NCBI RefSeq assembly: GCF_002042975.1
Contig: NW_018148767.1
Coordinates: 213,649 to 277,648 of the forward strand
DNA length: 64,000 nt
Direction of reading: 5' to 3'
DNA from: Orbicella faveolata
Taxonomy: Eukaryota > Cnidaria > Anthozoa > Scleractinia > Merulinidae
The notes below the pieces were generated by a model, which saw nothing but the letters and a program-made list of their open reading frames with translations, ran no database searches and was not told the origin of the DNA. Numbering within the stretch: the stretch's first letter is position 1; each line of letters begins with the position of its first letter. The translations under genes and the position numbers were made by a program. Positions 1-12,584 of the stretch are shown one piece after another.

Positions 1-1267
1 TTTGTNCCTTCGAAAAGGGACAGAGGGTCATGCTGGGAACACACATGATTCCCATATTATCTTAACTCTCCCCATTAGATTGTTGGGAGTGGAAGATCCT
101 TGTTTAAGATAAAATCTGGTAATGTTAGTTTTAATTAAAACAGGACCAGCGGCATAACTGTTGTCATGGCGATGGCACGACAGGTATCATTTTGTTTCTT
201 TTGTGATGTACATTTCTGGTGCCAAGTTTAAAGAACACTGCGTTAATATTTCTAGAGATATTCTTGATTGAGTGTTGAACCGTTTTAGTGGAACCACCTA
301 TGACGTCATCACTTATAATACAAAAACGTGAATATCTCTAAAATGAAAAAAGATATTCCAGAAAGGAAAACGCCATTCTTCTTTACTTTGAAAAGCCTTT
401 CAAATCAGCAGCAATTAGTTTTAACTTCATAGGCACTTTAAAGAATGGTAACCTCTACAGAAGATTAATTGACTGCCTGACAGACAAGACGATTGACAAA
501 AACAGTTGGACGGATGGACTGAGCTAAGTTTTTGGCTTGTGTGCAGTACCTCCCACTTTTACAATCAAGTTCAGAACAATACACCATTGATAATAACTAC
601 TAGAGAATCAAAACATGGAATTATGTGTATATGACTTGCTTACTCGCAGGGGGTAGACTCTCCTGACATTTGGGTGGTGTGCAGCATGTTTTTTGAATTG
701 AAACAAAACTTTGTCCTTTGTCTTCTGTTATCTTATTTCAGTCTTGTCTCTTAAGCCCCAAAATATCGTTGGCCTGATAAAGGACAAACCTTATCCAGAA
801 ACTGTTTGGGTTGCTTCAAATTCCTCATAGTTATTCAATTGGTAAAATATAAAACTACACTTCCCAAGCCGGTTGAGTCAATGAAAAGCCTGAATTAATG
901 ATAAAAAGTATTTTCTTCAAATAGTAATAAGTGCTGACTAGAGTACACAAACAATACCTGACCTCGATTGTCTTGGGAGGAGGTGTTCAACAAGAAAACT
1001 GGATATATTTGGAAACCTTTTTTAGAGAGAACTGCATGAACCTCTCTACGCACCGGCTGCATTACCTTTAAAACATTCAACCAATCAGAATTTTGCGTCT
1101 TAGTTGTTTCCCATGCTCTCTTCTTGAGTAACACTTCACCGTCAGCAGAATTATTGCTCAGCGGATTTTTTCATACCCAGTCTACTCTCTGCCCAAAAAG
1201 AAAAGATGGCGTCCAGTTTGGCAAACCTTTAGGATTGCTTGTAATATTATTGGAAATTTCCTTTAAA
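1..1267. other. Upstream region of DDX51
   Basis: I see no coding exon that I can support here. There is an N at position 6. The last 130 bases probably hold the DDX51 promoter and 5' leader: the frame is open upstream of the chosen start from 1124, but translation there resembles no helicase. No TATA box is evident. Confidence 0.5.
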
Positions 1268-3773
1268 ATGGATCTTTTCAAGGTAGATCGGTACATGGGA
1301 GATGATGAAGATGAGTGTGTTCAACGGGATGAAACTTCAAGACTTGCCCAATTACAACGTGTCATCGCAGATCGAAAGAGAAAAAGGCAATCTCTGGATC
1401 ATGAAGAAAATAACCACGTGAGTTCGAACAGCATGGAAATTTTGAGCCTCAAAAAGCTAAAGTCTGACGCGCAAGAAGAAGTAAGCTTACCTAAGAAAGC
1501 CAAGGAAAAGAAAACAAAACATGCAAAAGAAAAATCAGACAAGAAAAAGAAGAAAAGGTCTCCAGAGGAAGGTACATCAATGGACGATGTTACGGAGCTT
1601 TCTGTTGAATCTGACATCTCGACGGATAATTCAGAAGGGAATAAAGTGACTAAAGTTACGAAAAAGAAGGATGCGAAAAGATACAAGAATAAAGGTGTGT
1701 CAAAAGAGGAAAGAATGTTAAACAATGAAAGAAATAGTGAGCATAAACCAGACGACATTACTCAAGAAAAACAAGATAGCCTAGAGGAAACTCTAGGGGA
1801 AACACCAGAAGGCAACAGTAAAGGAACAGGATTTACTGTTATCGGAGGTCAGAAAAAAGACAAAGAAGTCAAAAAAGTGCAGAGAGTATTGCCTGACTGG
1901 CTTGCTAAACCTACAACTATCAATTCTGACTTAAGCAGAAATTTGATTCCTGTAGAAAAAATTCCTTACTTGGCTGCACATATAATCAGAAAATTGCAAC
2001 AGCATGATATAAATCACTTATTTCCTGTTCAGAGTGCCATGATCCCTGCCATACTATCTCAGATGGAAACTAACAGTTGTTTTGGCATTGGTGGTTATCA
2101 ACCTAGTGACATATGTGTGTCGGCACCCACTGGAAGTGGCAAGACTCTTGCATATGTGTTACCTATTGTGCAGAGTCTGTTAAGAAGGGTGGTATGTCAC
2201 TTGCGAGCCTTGGTCATCCTTCCCACTAAAGATCTTGCAAACCAGGTCAAACAAGTTTTTGAAATGTTTGCTGAGGGAACAAACTTACGGGTGGGACTGG
2301 CTTCTGGATCAAAATCTTTTGCTAAAGATCAGGAACAGCTTGTTAATCCTAGGTGAGGTTTGCTTTTTCTTAATGATGATGATTTGTCCATCAGGAGATC
2401 AGGTAACCAGAAAATACTGACCCTCAGTCTGCTGTTCCCCACTGTAGACAGGGTCCATGGACTACCCCAGGGCTGGGTTCACAAACCCCTTCTAAGGACC
2501 ACTTCTAAAATAAAATGATAAATAATAAGTAAAGATCTGACTTACTGGTTTTGTCGATAGACCACTCATGTCAGCTTGTGGTACCATAGAGGAGGCCTGT
2601 AGGGTAGTCTGTGGACCTAGTTCATATTGGGGGTCTAAAGACTAAAGCTCGGTATTTTGGGTTACCCTAGGGGATTGTTACTTTATGAACTTACAGTAGT
2701 CTTTGCATTATTTCAGCTCTTGCGGCAGTAGCAGCCGTGTTGATATTCTCATCTGTACGCCTGGGAGGTTAGTTGATCACATCTCGTCAACTCCAAACTT
2801 CACTCTTCATCATGTAAGGTTCCTAGTGATTGATGAAGCTGACCGTCTCTTGGATCAGTCTTATCATGGCTGGCTCAGTAAAGTACTCAAGGCTGCTTAT
2901 CACAGGCAATCTACAAGTGGTGTCTTCAAGAATGACAGGTTTGGTGTGCATTACAAGCTGATAAATCGATACAACATATCAAACAGGCATTTGCCACAGT
3001 ATTTTGTCATCATCTGGGTGAGTGTAGTACAGGAAAGGACTGTTGTTGGTGACTGATGTTTTGATCAAGTTGATCATTCAGAACAAATTATCGTAAACAT
3101 CCAGTAAATTTAGGTGTTCAAAGTATCAGTCAACGAGTCCTTACAAAGGAAGAATTAGTCTCACCAGGATGATAACACTAGACAAAGTATTATTCATTCA
3201 AAAGCATTGTGCCCTCCATACGAATTGCAGAACAACTGTAAATGCTAGGTCTTTTTCCTTAAGTAGCATTTAAGCAAAGTTTATTTAATCATTACCGAGT
3301 ACTTCAAAATATTGTGTCCTCAATTGCAGGCCTGTCTCTTGTAGCCTCCAAACGATCAGGAGTCCCCCAGGATTGCATACTGCAGCTAGTTTCGCCAGTA
3401 TCCAGCTTCCCTTACAGAAGTTGTTGTTCTCAGCAACAATGACACACAGCCCTGAAAAGCTTGCTCCTCTGCAACTGTATCAACCAATCTTGTTTACTGT
3501 GACAGCAAGTGTCAATCAAACAAACAACAGTGGAGAATCTACTGCAGGTACAAGATGTCTCATGCTGTGTCATCTTAACATTTGTGAAGTTAATTTCTAT
3601 TATACTCTATCAAATATTTTCGCTTGTGCGCGATTGGTCTAAACGTGCCATGTGACTGAATATTCCCCAACCAAAACTGGGGAATATCCGAGAATATTCC
3701 CCAGTTTTCAAAACTGCACGTATTGCAAAAAATATTTGAAGGATAATAAACACACTAGCCTCCATTTGGGGCA

Positions 3774-3806
<33 letters not shown>

Positions 3807-6800
3807 TCTGTTCCTCAAAGCTCACAGTTTTCCACAAGCTATGATCTCAGAAAACTGTTCACTTCTCGGAACAGATAATGTCCGCAGACAAATATCCTAG
3901 CATATTTTCGTGCCAAATGGAGGCTATTGTTTATATATACTACAGTTATTATATGGCCATGTCTCACATGGACTGGGAACTACCGAATTTATGAATTTGA
4001 TTGGCTGAAATTGATATTGGCCTCGATGTAGACTTTCCCATCTAAACCAGCATCTAGACCAGTTACATTTTGCAATGAAAAAGTTGCAAACTAAAATACA
4101 AAAATATTGACTATTTTCTTTTTTAAATGGAGAGGCCAAAAAGCCTGATAAGAAAGAAAGGTAAAAAGACAAGCAAACTTTGACAGATTTAAGTTCAGCT
4201 CATTGTCATTCACTAGCAAAATACCAGTTACATTAAACAAATTAAATTTTTCTTGTTTGCCATATGATAAACATTTTGTCAACCAGGCTTAGTCAGTCTA
4301 TTTTTAAGAATCTTGACCTTAGTCAAGTGTACAAACCTTACTGCATTTGGTCTGTACTTACAACCTTGGTCACGATTCTTCCATACAGACCTCCTGCTCG
4401 CTTAATAAGAGCTAAGTAATATATACTACTTTAATTTCTTGAAAAAAATACTCTCTGGCTGTTTGACTACAGCTCAACTGTCCTCAACTCTCCTTAGCCC
4501 AGAGATAAGTATTGTAGATTCAAGCAAAGAAACTTCAAACATTTTACTTAGCGATGGCAGTACAGTCAGTTATTAGCCCATGTACATGTAGTGTAACTGA
4601 TCTACAAACACTCAAAAATCTATTAATCTGTAATAATTATACACTTTTTTTTTGTTAGTCCTTTATACTGTAAAGAGGTACACAGCAGCTTGACTGACTT
4701 ATTTCCAGATGTGAAATCATAACATTTAGTCAAAATATGTTTAAATTTTCAATGTTCTGTAGCTCCTGACTGTCTTAGTGGCTATATACATTTATTTTTG
4801 TTCAAAAGAAACTCTACACTGTCCAAACCGACTGTTCATTTCACGTTAATTAGGAATGTCACAAATATGTGTTTGTAATAATTTGTGTTTTCGGCTATGT
4901 ACGTGGATTTAAACTTCTGTGTGATTGCTTGATTTCCTTAGATGCGACAACAGCTGGTCGTTACAGCATTCCAGAAGGATTATCAGAATATATGACAGTG
5001 TGTAACAATGGAGAGAAGCCTCTAATGGTGTTGTACTTTTTAACCCAACTGAAGTTTCAGCGAGTTTTGTGTTTTGCATCTTCCCTGGAGGCTACCCACA
5101 GGTAATGCATGTAGTTGTGTTTCAAACTGACATCATCCCAACTTCTGAGCTCTTGCACCTTCGCAGTTCTTAAAGGAGCTATGTCACAGTTTGCGCATCT
5201 TGAAAAGTTTAGCCTAAATTTTCCAATTTTATCATTTGTAATCAATTTTAATCTTCTCCATCATTAATCATCCTTGTTTCATTACAGTTTGTTATTGTCT
5301 CTGGTGTTTTTCTGTCTTTGCAAACTACTATTTTCAGGTTTCCTTCAGTTTTGAGCTAATTTGCTACTCAGCCAAAACAACTCAAAATGCCCTTAAAAAA
5401 ACAAAAATCCATAACTGACAGAATTCTCCAGGGTTCATTGGTCTACAGCTAAAGTCGATGAAAGTATACCATGAAAATGTAGTGCGACCCAAAATGATTT
5501 TCAGATTTTTTTATTGTCCCAACATTTTCCAGTAAACGGAAACCAGAGTGTCATGAAATGTAAATTGGGACTTTTGGGATGAAATTTCTGAAAAAATCCT
5601 GTTGGTCTCAAGGGGAAAAAGTGATCTTTTGCGACGTCGCTCATGCTCCACCTTTCGATTTTGCATTGATACACCAGCTTAATTTAAACATTGTATTTAA
5701 AAAAATAGGTAAACCACATTGTTTTTCAGTGGTCTACATTCTAGGCATTCTCCTAACGTCAGAAAACGTCCAAAGTTGTCTTCTGACAGTTTTATGACGT
5801 TGTTACTACATGTAGTATGGTCAAGAGATTATGATTTTCTCTTGCTATGGTTGATTAGATAGGAAAATGTGGTGGGTTTGTCTGACAGTCCTGTTTGTAG
5901 GTCAAGTAATTTTGCGTAGTCCTTTAATGTAGGAAGGCATGGTGGTGTTATGGTTAGTGTGCTCAAATCCAGATCAAGCGGTCTGGGTTCAAGCCCTGGC
6001 CATGGATATTGTGTTGTTTTCTTGGCTAAGACACTTTACTCTCACAGTGCCTCTCTCCACCCTGCTGTGTAAATGGATACTGGCGAATTTAATGCTAAGG
6101 GTAACCCTGCGATGGACTAGCATCCCATCCAGGGGGGAGTAGAAATACTCCTAGTCGCATTATGCTACAGAAACTGGGATAAGCTCCGGCCTGATGGGTC
6201 ACTTGGCTCATATGCAGCCTTCATCCTTAAATTTAACAACAATAATTTGTCATTTTCTGTAGACTTTATCTACTCGTGAAGCTGTATGGTGGTGTACAAG
6301 TTGCAGAATACTCCTCAAGCTTGACTCCTAGGCAGAGAAAAGGAATCTTACGCGACTTTAAAATCGGCAAACTACAACTTCTTATCTGTTCCGACGCCAT
6401 GGCGAGGGGAATGGACATACAGGATGTGTCATACGTCATAAGTTATGACGTACCCAACTACGTCAGAAGCTACATTCACCGTGTGGGGAGGACAGCGAGA
6501 GCGGGAAATAAAGGTAAATTAGGTTCACGCTCTTGTGAGATGTGAGAATTGAATGGCTGATCAATCAGTGCCATTATTTGATGACACATGTACGAAAGTA
6601 CCCGGATGATAGTCGTACGCGTCATTTAAGTGAGATGGCGGGAAAACGTCCTCAGACGCGCCGCCGCGTGCAACAAAGCTTCGGGATAGATTGCATCAAT
6701 ATTTTCTAGTTTTTACAAAATTTGTATAAAAAAAAATGCTACAATGGAATCCGACATAAACAAGCAAAAAATGCAACTTTCCCCGCTTATTATTGGAAGT

Positions 6801-7897
6801 TCAGTTTCCTAATTTCCATGTTGTATTCTCAGGCCCCATCCACTCTACGCCGGAGAAATTTGAAAAACGCAGCTTATTTTCTACGGTTAGGCCTACCGTC
6901 CACACTAATCCGTCACGAAAACGGAGCTTTTGGAAAGCGGTTTTCAAACCGGACGAATTTGAAAACGCCGGCTTTGCGTCTTAACGTGGACAGAAAACAT
7001 TTTGAAAACGGAGCTTTTCGAAAACGATGACATCACGATGACATCACGATGACATCATCATGTGATTTCCCTGACTGAATTTTCCTCAAACACAAATCCA
7101 AAATGACCAGTGATTGTTGCGTTTTCAAATTTCTCCTGCGTAGTGTGGACGGAAAAGATTTGATGCGCTTTCACTCCCGTTTTCAAATTCTCCGGCTTAG
7201 GGTGGACGGGCCTCAAATGCCACAGAATATACAATGAATTGCATACGACAATCCTCTAGAACAAAATAGAACAAGCGTTTTGGGCACGAAGTTTCAGGAT
7301 AACAAGAATTCAAGTGAATCTTTTAGTCTCTATATTTTTTCTCTTTTTTAGTAATATTGTTTCCTCTCGCCACTTTTGGTCAGACTCGTATTCAGTCGCT
7401 GTTAACGTGTTTTGGAAAGAGAAGATTAGATACTAGGGTCGTGTGGGGTTTCATGGGAGGGGTCGAAGGAAATACAACGTTGTTATTTTTTTCCCTGCCT
7501 CTTTCCATAAATCCTCGCGCGTTGCACTCGATCCAGACCGCTTTCCCTTTGAAACAATCCAATCTGACCCGTAAATAGCGACTGGGTACAAGTCTGACTT
7601 TTGGTGTTTATATCGTTAGGAACGGCCATTACTCTTCTCCATAGCGACGAGGTGCACCATTTTAAAGAACTAATTCAGAAGACAGGCCGCGAAAAGATTG
7701 CCAAATACAACATCAAAGATGAGAAACTACAGTCAATGGTAGAAAAATATCAAGACACGCTTGAGAGACTACGAGATGCTGTGAAGTTAGAAAGTCAAAA
7801 GAAAAGTCAACAGAAAGGGAGACATGAAATTATAAAATTATTAGAAGAACAGTTGATGAGTAATGTGCTTCAAAGAAACTCTGAAGGAAACAAGTAG
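1268..7897 (+). CDS. DDX51: ATP-dependent RNA helicase DDX51 (Dbp6-type DEAD-box), six exons
   Basis: Exons: 1268-2352, 2717-2938, 3330-3547, 4942-5101, 6263-6513, 7620-7897. All introns are GT/AG, all phases agree, and the product is 737 residues. Visible motifs are the Q motif (FPVQ, about residue 252), Walker A APTGSGKT (about 286), PTKDLANQ (about 319), TPGRL (about 376), DEAD (about 401), SAT (about 470), SDAMARGMD (about 605) and HRVGRTAR (about 634). The first 230 residues are lysine- and acid-rich, as in nucleolar DDX51/Dbp6. Known role of the family: 60S ribosomal subunit maturation in the nucleolus, with human DDX51 acting in 28S rRNA 3'-end processing. The start at 1268 (MDLFKVDRY) was chosen over the open frame from 1124 because helicase-like N-terminal sequence begins there. 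Introns 3, 4 and 5 carry repeats. All catalytic motifs are intact. Confidence 0.95.
3756..3926. repeat. Fold-back element in DDX51 intron 3
   Basis: Two arms of about 60 bases (3756-3815 and 3868-3926) are near-perfect reverse complements around a loop of about 52 bases, starting with TAGCCTCCATTTGG. Similarity continues a few bases outward. The structure suggests a small non-autonomous inverted-repeat element (MITE-like). No coding content is seen. Confidence 0.75.
5935..6226 (+). repeat. tRNA-derived SINE-like element, family 1 (DDX51 intron 4)
   Basis: The 5' part has a tRNA-type promoter: an A-box-like TATGGTTAGTGTGCTC and a B-box-like GGGTTCAAGCCC. The body contains GACTAGCATCCCATCCAG and ACTCCTAGTCGC, shared with copies at 37166-37420, 37704-37966 (reverse), 40162-40461, 50878-51026 and 59271-59815. 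Head-to-tail structure, dispersal and one clear target-site duplication (at 50866) support a LINE-mobilised SINE. Confidence 0.75.
6831..7213 (-). mobile_element. MITE family A, copy 1 (DDX51 intron 5)
   Basis: The ends are inverted repeats of about 35 bases (AGGCCC, then a CCGGAGAA / TTTGAAAA block). The interior repeats GTTTTCAAATT and GTGTGGACGG motifs. Copies lie at 24462-24842 and 28578-28927 in the opposite orientation. This copy has a local GATGACATCAC triplication near 7030-7055. A short TCA flanks both ends, possibly a target duplication. No transposase frame is present, so it is non-autonomous. Confidence 0.7.
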
Positions 7898-8002
7898 TCT
7901 CGTAAAATATTTGCTGTAAAATACATGGATTTGTGCGTTTTGTGGAACAGTCACATTTTAGATTGAATATTGCATTATTAACAGATTTTTCTGGCGAATA
8001 TG

Positions 8003-8008
8003 AATAAA
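8003..8008 (+). terminator. Polyadenylation signal for DDX51
   Basis: AATAAA lies 105 bases after the DDX51 stop, inside GAATATGAATAAAATAATC. Spacing and strand fit the cleavage signal of this gene. Confidence 0.6.
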
Positions 8009-8161
8009 ATAATCATTAATTTAGATGGATTTGTCTTATTTGGTTCTTAGTTTAAAAAAGTGTTTTAATGCAAGCTAACAAGGAATTTCGCATAAACGTT
8101 GTGAGAAGATTGAGGAAAACAGGAAGTACTTGTTTTAGACTGGTTTCATTTTTGACCGGTG

Positions 8162-8221
8162 AATTGCCATAGCAACTTGCGAGTCGAAGTGGGTGGTAAG
8201 ATTATGCACCAGGTATGCAAA
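8162..8221 (+). promoter_or_regulatory. Candidate promoter motifs (RFX X-box-like and octamer)
   Basis: ATTGCCATAGCAAC at 8162-8175 fits the RFX X-box half-site arrangement, and ATGCAAAT at 8214-8221 is a perfect POU octamer. Both lie 90-150 bases upstream of the candidate start at 8309. Short motifs occur by chance, so this is only suggestive. Confidence 0.25.
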
Positions 8222-8308
8222 TGAGGGGTCTTTCTATCGTCCGTCAAGTTTCTGTGGTAATTCTGCCGACCAGTAGATAAGGCTAGTGCAGTCACTGGGT
8301 TAGTCAAT

Positions 8309-11300
8309 ATGGCGTCCGCATATATCATTTTACATTTCTTGATTAACGTATTACGTAAGTGCGATTGTTGCACGAAAAATGGAGACTTCTTTTGTTTGCT
8401 TGTTCATTTGACATTTTAATGAAAGTTTCAATCTGAAATTAACGGTAAACTACGAATAAGGTTTTTGTTCTTTCCAGGGGGAAGAGGGCGGGGTCACTGT
8501 TTTTAGCGGCTGTTTATCGAGCCCGTGACTAATTTCACAGGACTCGCTTTGATGCCGAGGCAAAAAAAATTTCGATCTTTGACAAAGGCGAACTTTTATC
8601 TTTTTATCCATTTTTTTTCTTTTATAATTTACTGATTATATTTGAGCTACACGCATTTCTTTAAGATTGCTCGACGTGTTCTCAAGGGTGATTCATGGAA
8701 TGTAGATACTATTAATAATCATTTCGATTTTCAAATAAACAATGGATGGGCCTATATCGGTATATAAAAATTCTAACTTGGCTCCGAGGCTTAGGGCAAT
8801 AAAACAAAGGAAATTAATTAACTATTTGTCATCCTCGGTGCGATTTCTTTTGTTTTATTCCCCTAAGCCTAGGACCCAAGTTCGAATTTTACATGCAGCT
8901 TTTTTTGTCACCATACTTTCTCGCGAGAAAGAACGCTGCCGTCGAAGTCGTTCAAGCTACGGGTCCAGGATTTCAAAAAGCATGGGTTTACAAAGCTTCC
9001 CTTGAAGACAAACAGCATTTAGAAACTCCTTGTGGGTGATCAAATTCGCCAGCTTTTCCAGTTTTGTTGCGGAAAAGCGAGTTAATTTTCGAGCCAACAG
9101 TTTGAACAAGAAGCACTCGTGGCAGTGATGCAAACCAAGTGCAACATTCCTATATTTTTTTCTCAGCAAAGTTGAAGAGGTAAGACTTTATACTTGACAT
9201 CTGTTAACTTTTACTAAAATGGTTTTACAAACAGTAAGCGTCTAATTCCGTTCCCACCCGCCTTTCTACGACCTCAACTGATGGTCGAGCTATAATTTGT
9301 TCTCGGCCGGTTCTTGCATTGGAATTCTGCTAAGCTTATCTTCGATTCTAATCCTATAACATCCATGATTCCAACACAATGTCTGAGAACTTCGAAGATG
9401 AAATTACCCAGATATTTTTCAAGAAACTCGGTGTAAAGACCTGTTAAATTTCAACAAGCCCTGAACTTATCTTTGTTCAAATTAATCGGTTTTGGGTTAT
9501 GGGATAATTTTCGCAGCTTTGTTATCAGAGGAATTTTAATATTTAGAAATGCTCCGGCTCAAAGCTAAATCTAAAGAACAGACTCTTGATCTACTGAGGG
9601 ATTGTTATCTAAGTATATTTAGGTTTGGTACTGAGGGTTTGATAACTGCTGCGATGAGAGAGGAACGGGTCCACGATATCGAAGTTTTTAAAAGCTTAAA
9701 AGCTTTTATCGGGTAAAAGAATATTCGGAATATCTTAGAAAATCGTATTTTTCTCTCGTGCTTAAAATGACATATCATTGATTGTTTTTTTTTTTTTGTA
9801 CACATGTAGCTTTTTTAATAGGCCTTACTGGTCGTCCGCTGGTCAAGAAGCTGTTTACCGAAGACTGAAGCAATCCATGAAATTCTTCATTTTCAATGCA
9901 TGGTGAGTTGTGAAATGAACTGCCCTGTTTTCAATGTATTGGCCACACACGCCAAGCTTTTTCTGCAAGTTTGTGATACTGTTTTAGGGAAAATTACAAC
10001 TGAACTCAATTGTCTGCGTAACAACTATCCATCCTTCTATTTAGCACATTTACCAGCTAGAAACCCCGGTACCCATTTGTTTGTCTCCAGTTTCAGCGAA
10101 GTTAACTGGATTCTTCGAAACTAATTTTGGTAAACTGAGGTTATCTTAACCTGCATCTTGAGTTTTAGGAGAAATTTAAGATTTCAGTGAGCTTGAATAC
10201 TTGCACCGTCGTTCTTTTCAAGCTGAACCTTGAGCCAACAAAAGAGGAAAAATATTTTAAAACTCTCTTCCAAACGATTCGATTTTCACACAATCAGGGC
10301 AAGGAGATTAAATATGTTCCTCCAAAATTGAAATATAATTAGGTGTCCGAGACTTAAGCACTTATTCAGTATTATTTCTCTTTTGCAGCTTGAATTTTCC
10401 CCGTGGAGCTCTTAGCATTTCATTAACAGGAGGAGTGGAAACCGAGATAGAGAGCTGTTGTTGCATGTCACCCCAAATCCAGGTAAGCCTTGAATGGTCA
10501 CAGTTACGTATATAAACAGTTTCGGTGCACGAAAAGAAAAACAATCATATCTAACGTAACAATGCAAGAGAATATGTATGTCACATGTGACCTATTTTTC
10601 CTTGTTTGACCCATTTTCTAAGTGTGACCATTTTTCCAAGTGTGACCCATTTTTCCCTTTGCGAATTATTTTTCCAAAACTGACACATTTTTCAAAGTGT
10701 GACCCATTTTTCCGTTTGTGACAATTTTCCAAATGTGACCCGTTTTTCCAACTTTGACTCATTTTTTCCAGATGTGACCTATTTTTCCGTTTGTGGCCCA
10801 TTTTTCCTAATGTTACCCATTTTTCCCAGTGTGACTCATTTTTCAAATGGACGAATTTCTCCATATGTGACCCCTTTTCCCTTTTGTGACCCATTTTTAC
10901 ATTTGTTACCCAGTTTTCTTTGTGTGACCCATTGTTTTCAGATTGATCTGTTTTTCCAAGTCTGACCAATTTTTCCCTGTGTGACCCATTGATCCATGTG
11001 TGACCTATTTTTCTAAATGTGACCTATATTTTCCTTCCTGACCCTTTTTTCCAAGTGTGATCTTTTTTCCAAGTGTGACCCATTTTTCCATGTGTTACCC
11101 TTTTTTCCAAGTTTGACCCATTTATCCCTTATTAATATATATAAGACCACTGCTTTTCTACTGACGTATTGGGATTTCAAGGCTTTGAGTTGTACAGAAT
11201 ATAAATTTCCAACTGAAATGTTTAAGCGGAACGAGACTGGGTGAAATGTAACTGGTTATAAAAATGGATGGAATAGAATACTTGAAAGCAGATTGTATTA

Positions 11301-12541
11301 AAGGATTAAACCTTTCGACAACTTCAGGGAAAATCTCTTTTCTTTTTAACCCCGAATCGTTTTCACTGTTCATGTAGGATACATTTTTGAAACGTCCTTC
11401 CAAACTAAGTTTACTCTTTGTTCTAAATTTCAGGATTATAAATTGTAACAACTTGAAGAAATATCAAGAGAGAATCACAATCAAGCAGAACAAGGGATAA
11501 TTGTAAGTATCTCTACAATTATTACACTTTTCAAGTTCTTTCTCGGTGAAACGTCTTACAGGCAACCTGTCATTTTGTTGGGGCAATGCACTCGCTCGGG
11601 GAGGGGGCTGGGTGGGGCGTTGGTTGGTCGTTGACAGAAACATCGCGCACTGCAATTTACTGCATTTATAAATTCTAGAGTTTAATATTTTTACAAAGCA
11701 TCGTTTACTAAAGGCTGTGTCTTTATCTTTGGAATGAGGGGTGGACGGGTGAAGGCAGTGGGAAGTACTCATTATTTTCCTTTTGTCACTCGGTAGTTTC
11801 TGTTGCAACATTGACACTTCGTAAAGTCTAAGAAAATTGTCTGCTTTAGCCAAAAATATTATTCGCAATAGTTTGATATATATATTTGTGCATTAAAGTC
11901 TTCCCTTTTTCTCTCCATAGTCGTTACATTTTTAATGAGACTTTTGCATTTCACCAGAACTTTTTTACCTTTAAGATGAGTGTTTAATTTTTCGACAATT
12001 GTGTGAGAAAACGTCTCGCATACACATGCCAATAACTCTAATTTAGAGTCTGTTTCCCAAACTGTCTTTAGTAGATCCTCTTTTCCATGTTAAAATCTGC
12101 CATCTTAAATTCTAAAATTATGTGCTAGGAATAATGCTGGTTTGCCTTAATAAAAGTGTTTTGTTTTGGCGAATATAAGAATGCCTCGTAGCAAACCATC
12201 AGGAAATTAACGACCTCTACGTTAATTATAAAAACATGAAAAATTTTAATAAATCTTGAAAGCATTTTACAGAAGAACAGCTGTAATTCTAAAATTATCA
12301 CATGAAACACGAGTTGAACTGTTAAACGAAACCTTGTCTTCTATACGGTATAGGTAAGGTCAAATTCTGCAGCTGTCAAAGTTGTAAAGGAAAAAACAGT
12401 TTAAACGAAAACAAACGAGGTACAGGAAAAGACGGTATCAAACGGTACACTGTTGAAGCCATAGCAACAACAAGAATTATTGAGACTCTGCTGGATGTAT
12501 TACTTACAAAGGACAGTGTGCCAACCGATGTCTGCAACTAA
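8309..12541 (+). CDS. Candidate small multi-exon gene, unrecognised
   Basis: Phase-compatible exons are 8309-8354 (ATG, hydrophobic MASAYIILHFLINVL), 9547-9712, 9822-9902 and 10389-10482. Donors and acceptors are canonical. Exons 3 and 4 are open in only one or two frames, and the model runs through the open one. The 3' end is uncertain. In one reading, exon 11434-11448 follows a strong acceptor and ends at TAA after DYKL, giving 133 residues. In the other, a weak-donor exon 11536-11611 joins 12354-12541, which encodes KFCSCQSCKGK and ends 37 bases before AATAAA at 12579, giving 216 residues. The product shows a hydrophobic start, a helical basic/acidic middle (KSKEQTLDLLRDCYLSIFRF), and PYWSSAGQEAVYRRLKQS. 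I recognise no domain. An open segment at 8899-9035 is also phase-compatible with exon 3 and could be an alternative exon. Possible alternatives are a decayed gene or chance. Confidence 0.3.
8763..8892. repeat. Fold-back element
   Basis: Arms at 8763-8813 and 8842-8892 are reverse complements with few mismatches (CTTAGGG, AATAAAACAAA and AACTTGG blocks), separated by about 28 bases. This is MITE-like and lies in intron 1 of the candidate gene at 8309. Confidence 0.7.
10577..11135. repeat. Minisatellite, degenerate unit of about 19 bases
   Basis: The stretch is made of about 28 imperfect units of TGTGACCCATTTTTCCAAG, with unit length varying from about 16 to 21 bases. It creates long spurious reading frames on both strands (for example 10592-10969 on -). 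It lies within an intron of the candidate gene at 8309 if that gene is real. Confidence 0.9.
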
Positions 12542-12584
12542 TTTCACCTCATGTAGAATATTTAATTATAGAAATGGTAATAAA

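Noticed and set aside
1124-1267. Upstream extension of the DDX51 frame
   Set aside because: It lacks an ATG and resembles no helicase N-terminus; ATG at 1268 is preferred.
8957-9169. Protein-like open segment on - (ATKLEKLANLITHKEF)
   Set aside because: No start, no flanking splice partners found on that strand; the opposite strand offers a phase-compatible alternative. Left unassigned.
10592-10969. 125-codon frame on - (SHLEKW-type repeats) and its + counterpart
   Set aside because: Both are translations of the 19-base minisatellite; the repeat explains the open frame.
11464-11868. 134-codon open frame on -
   Set aside because: No splice context, no domain-like pattern, and partly overlaps better + strand exon candidates.
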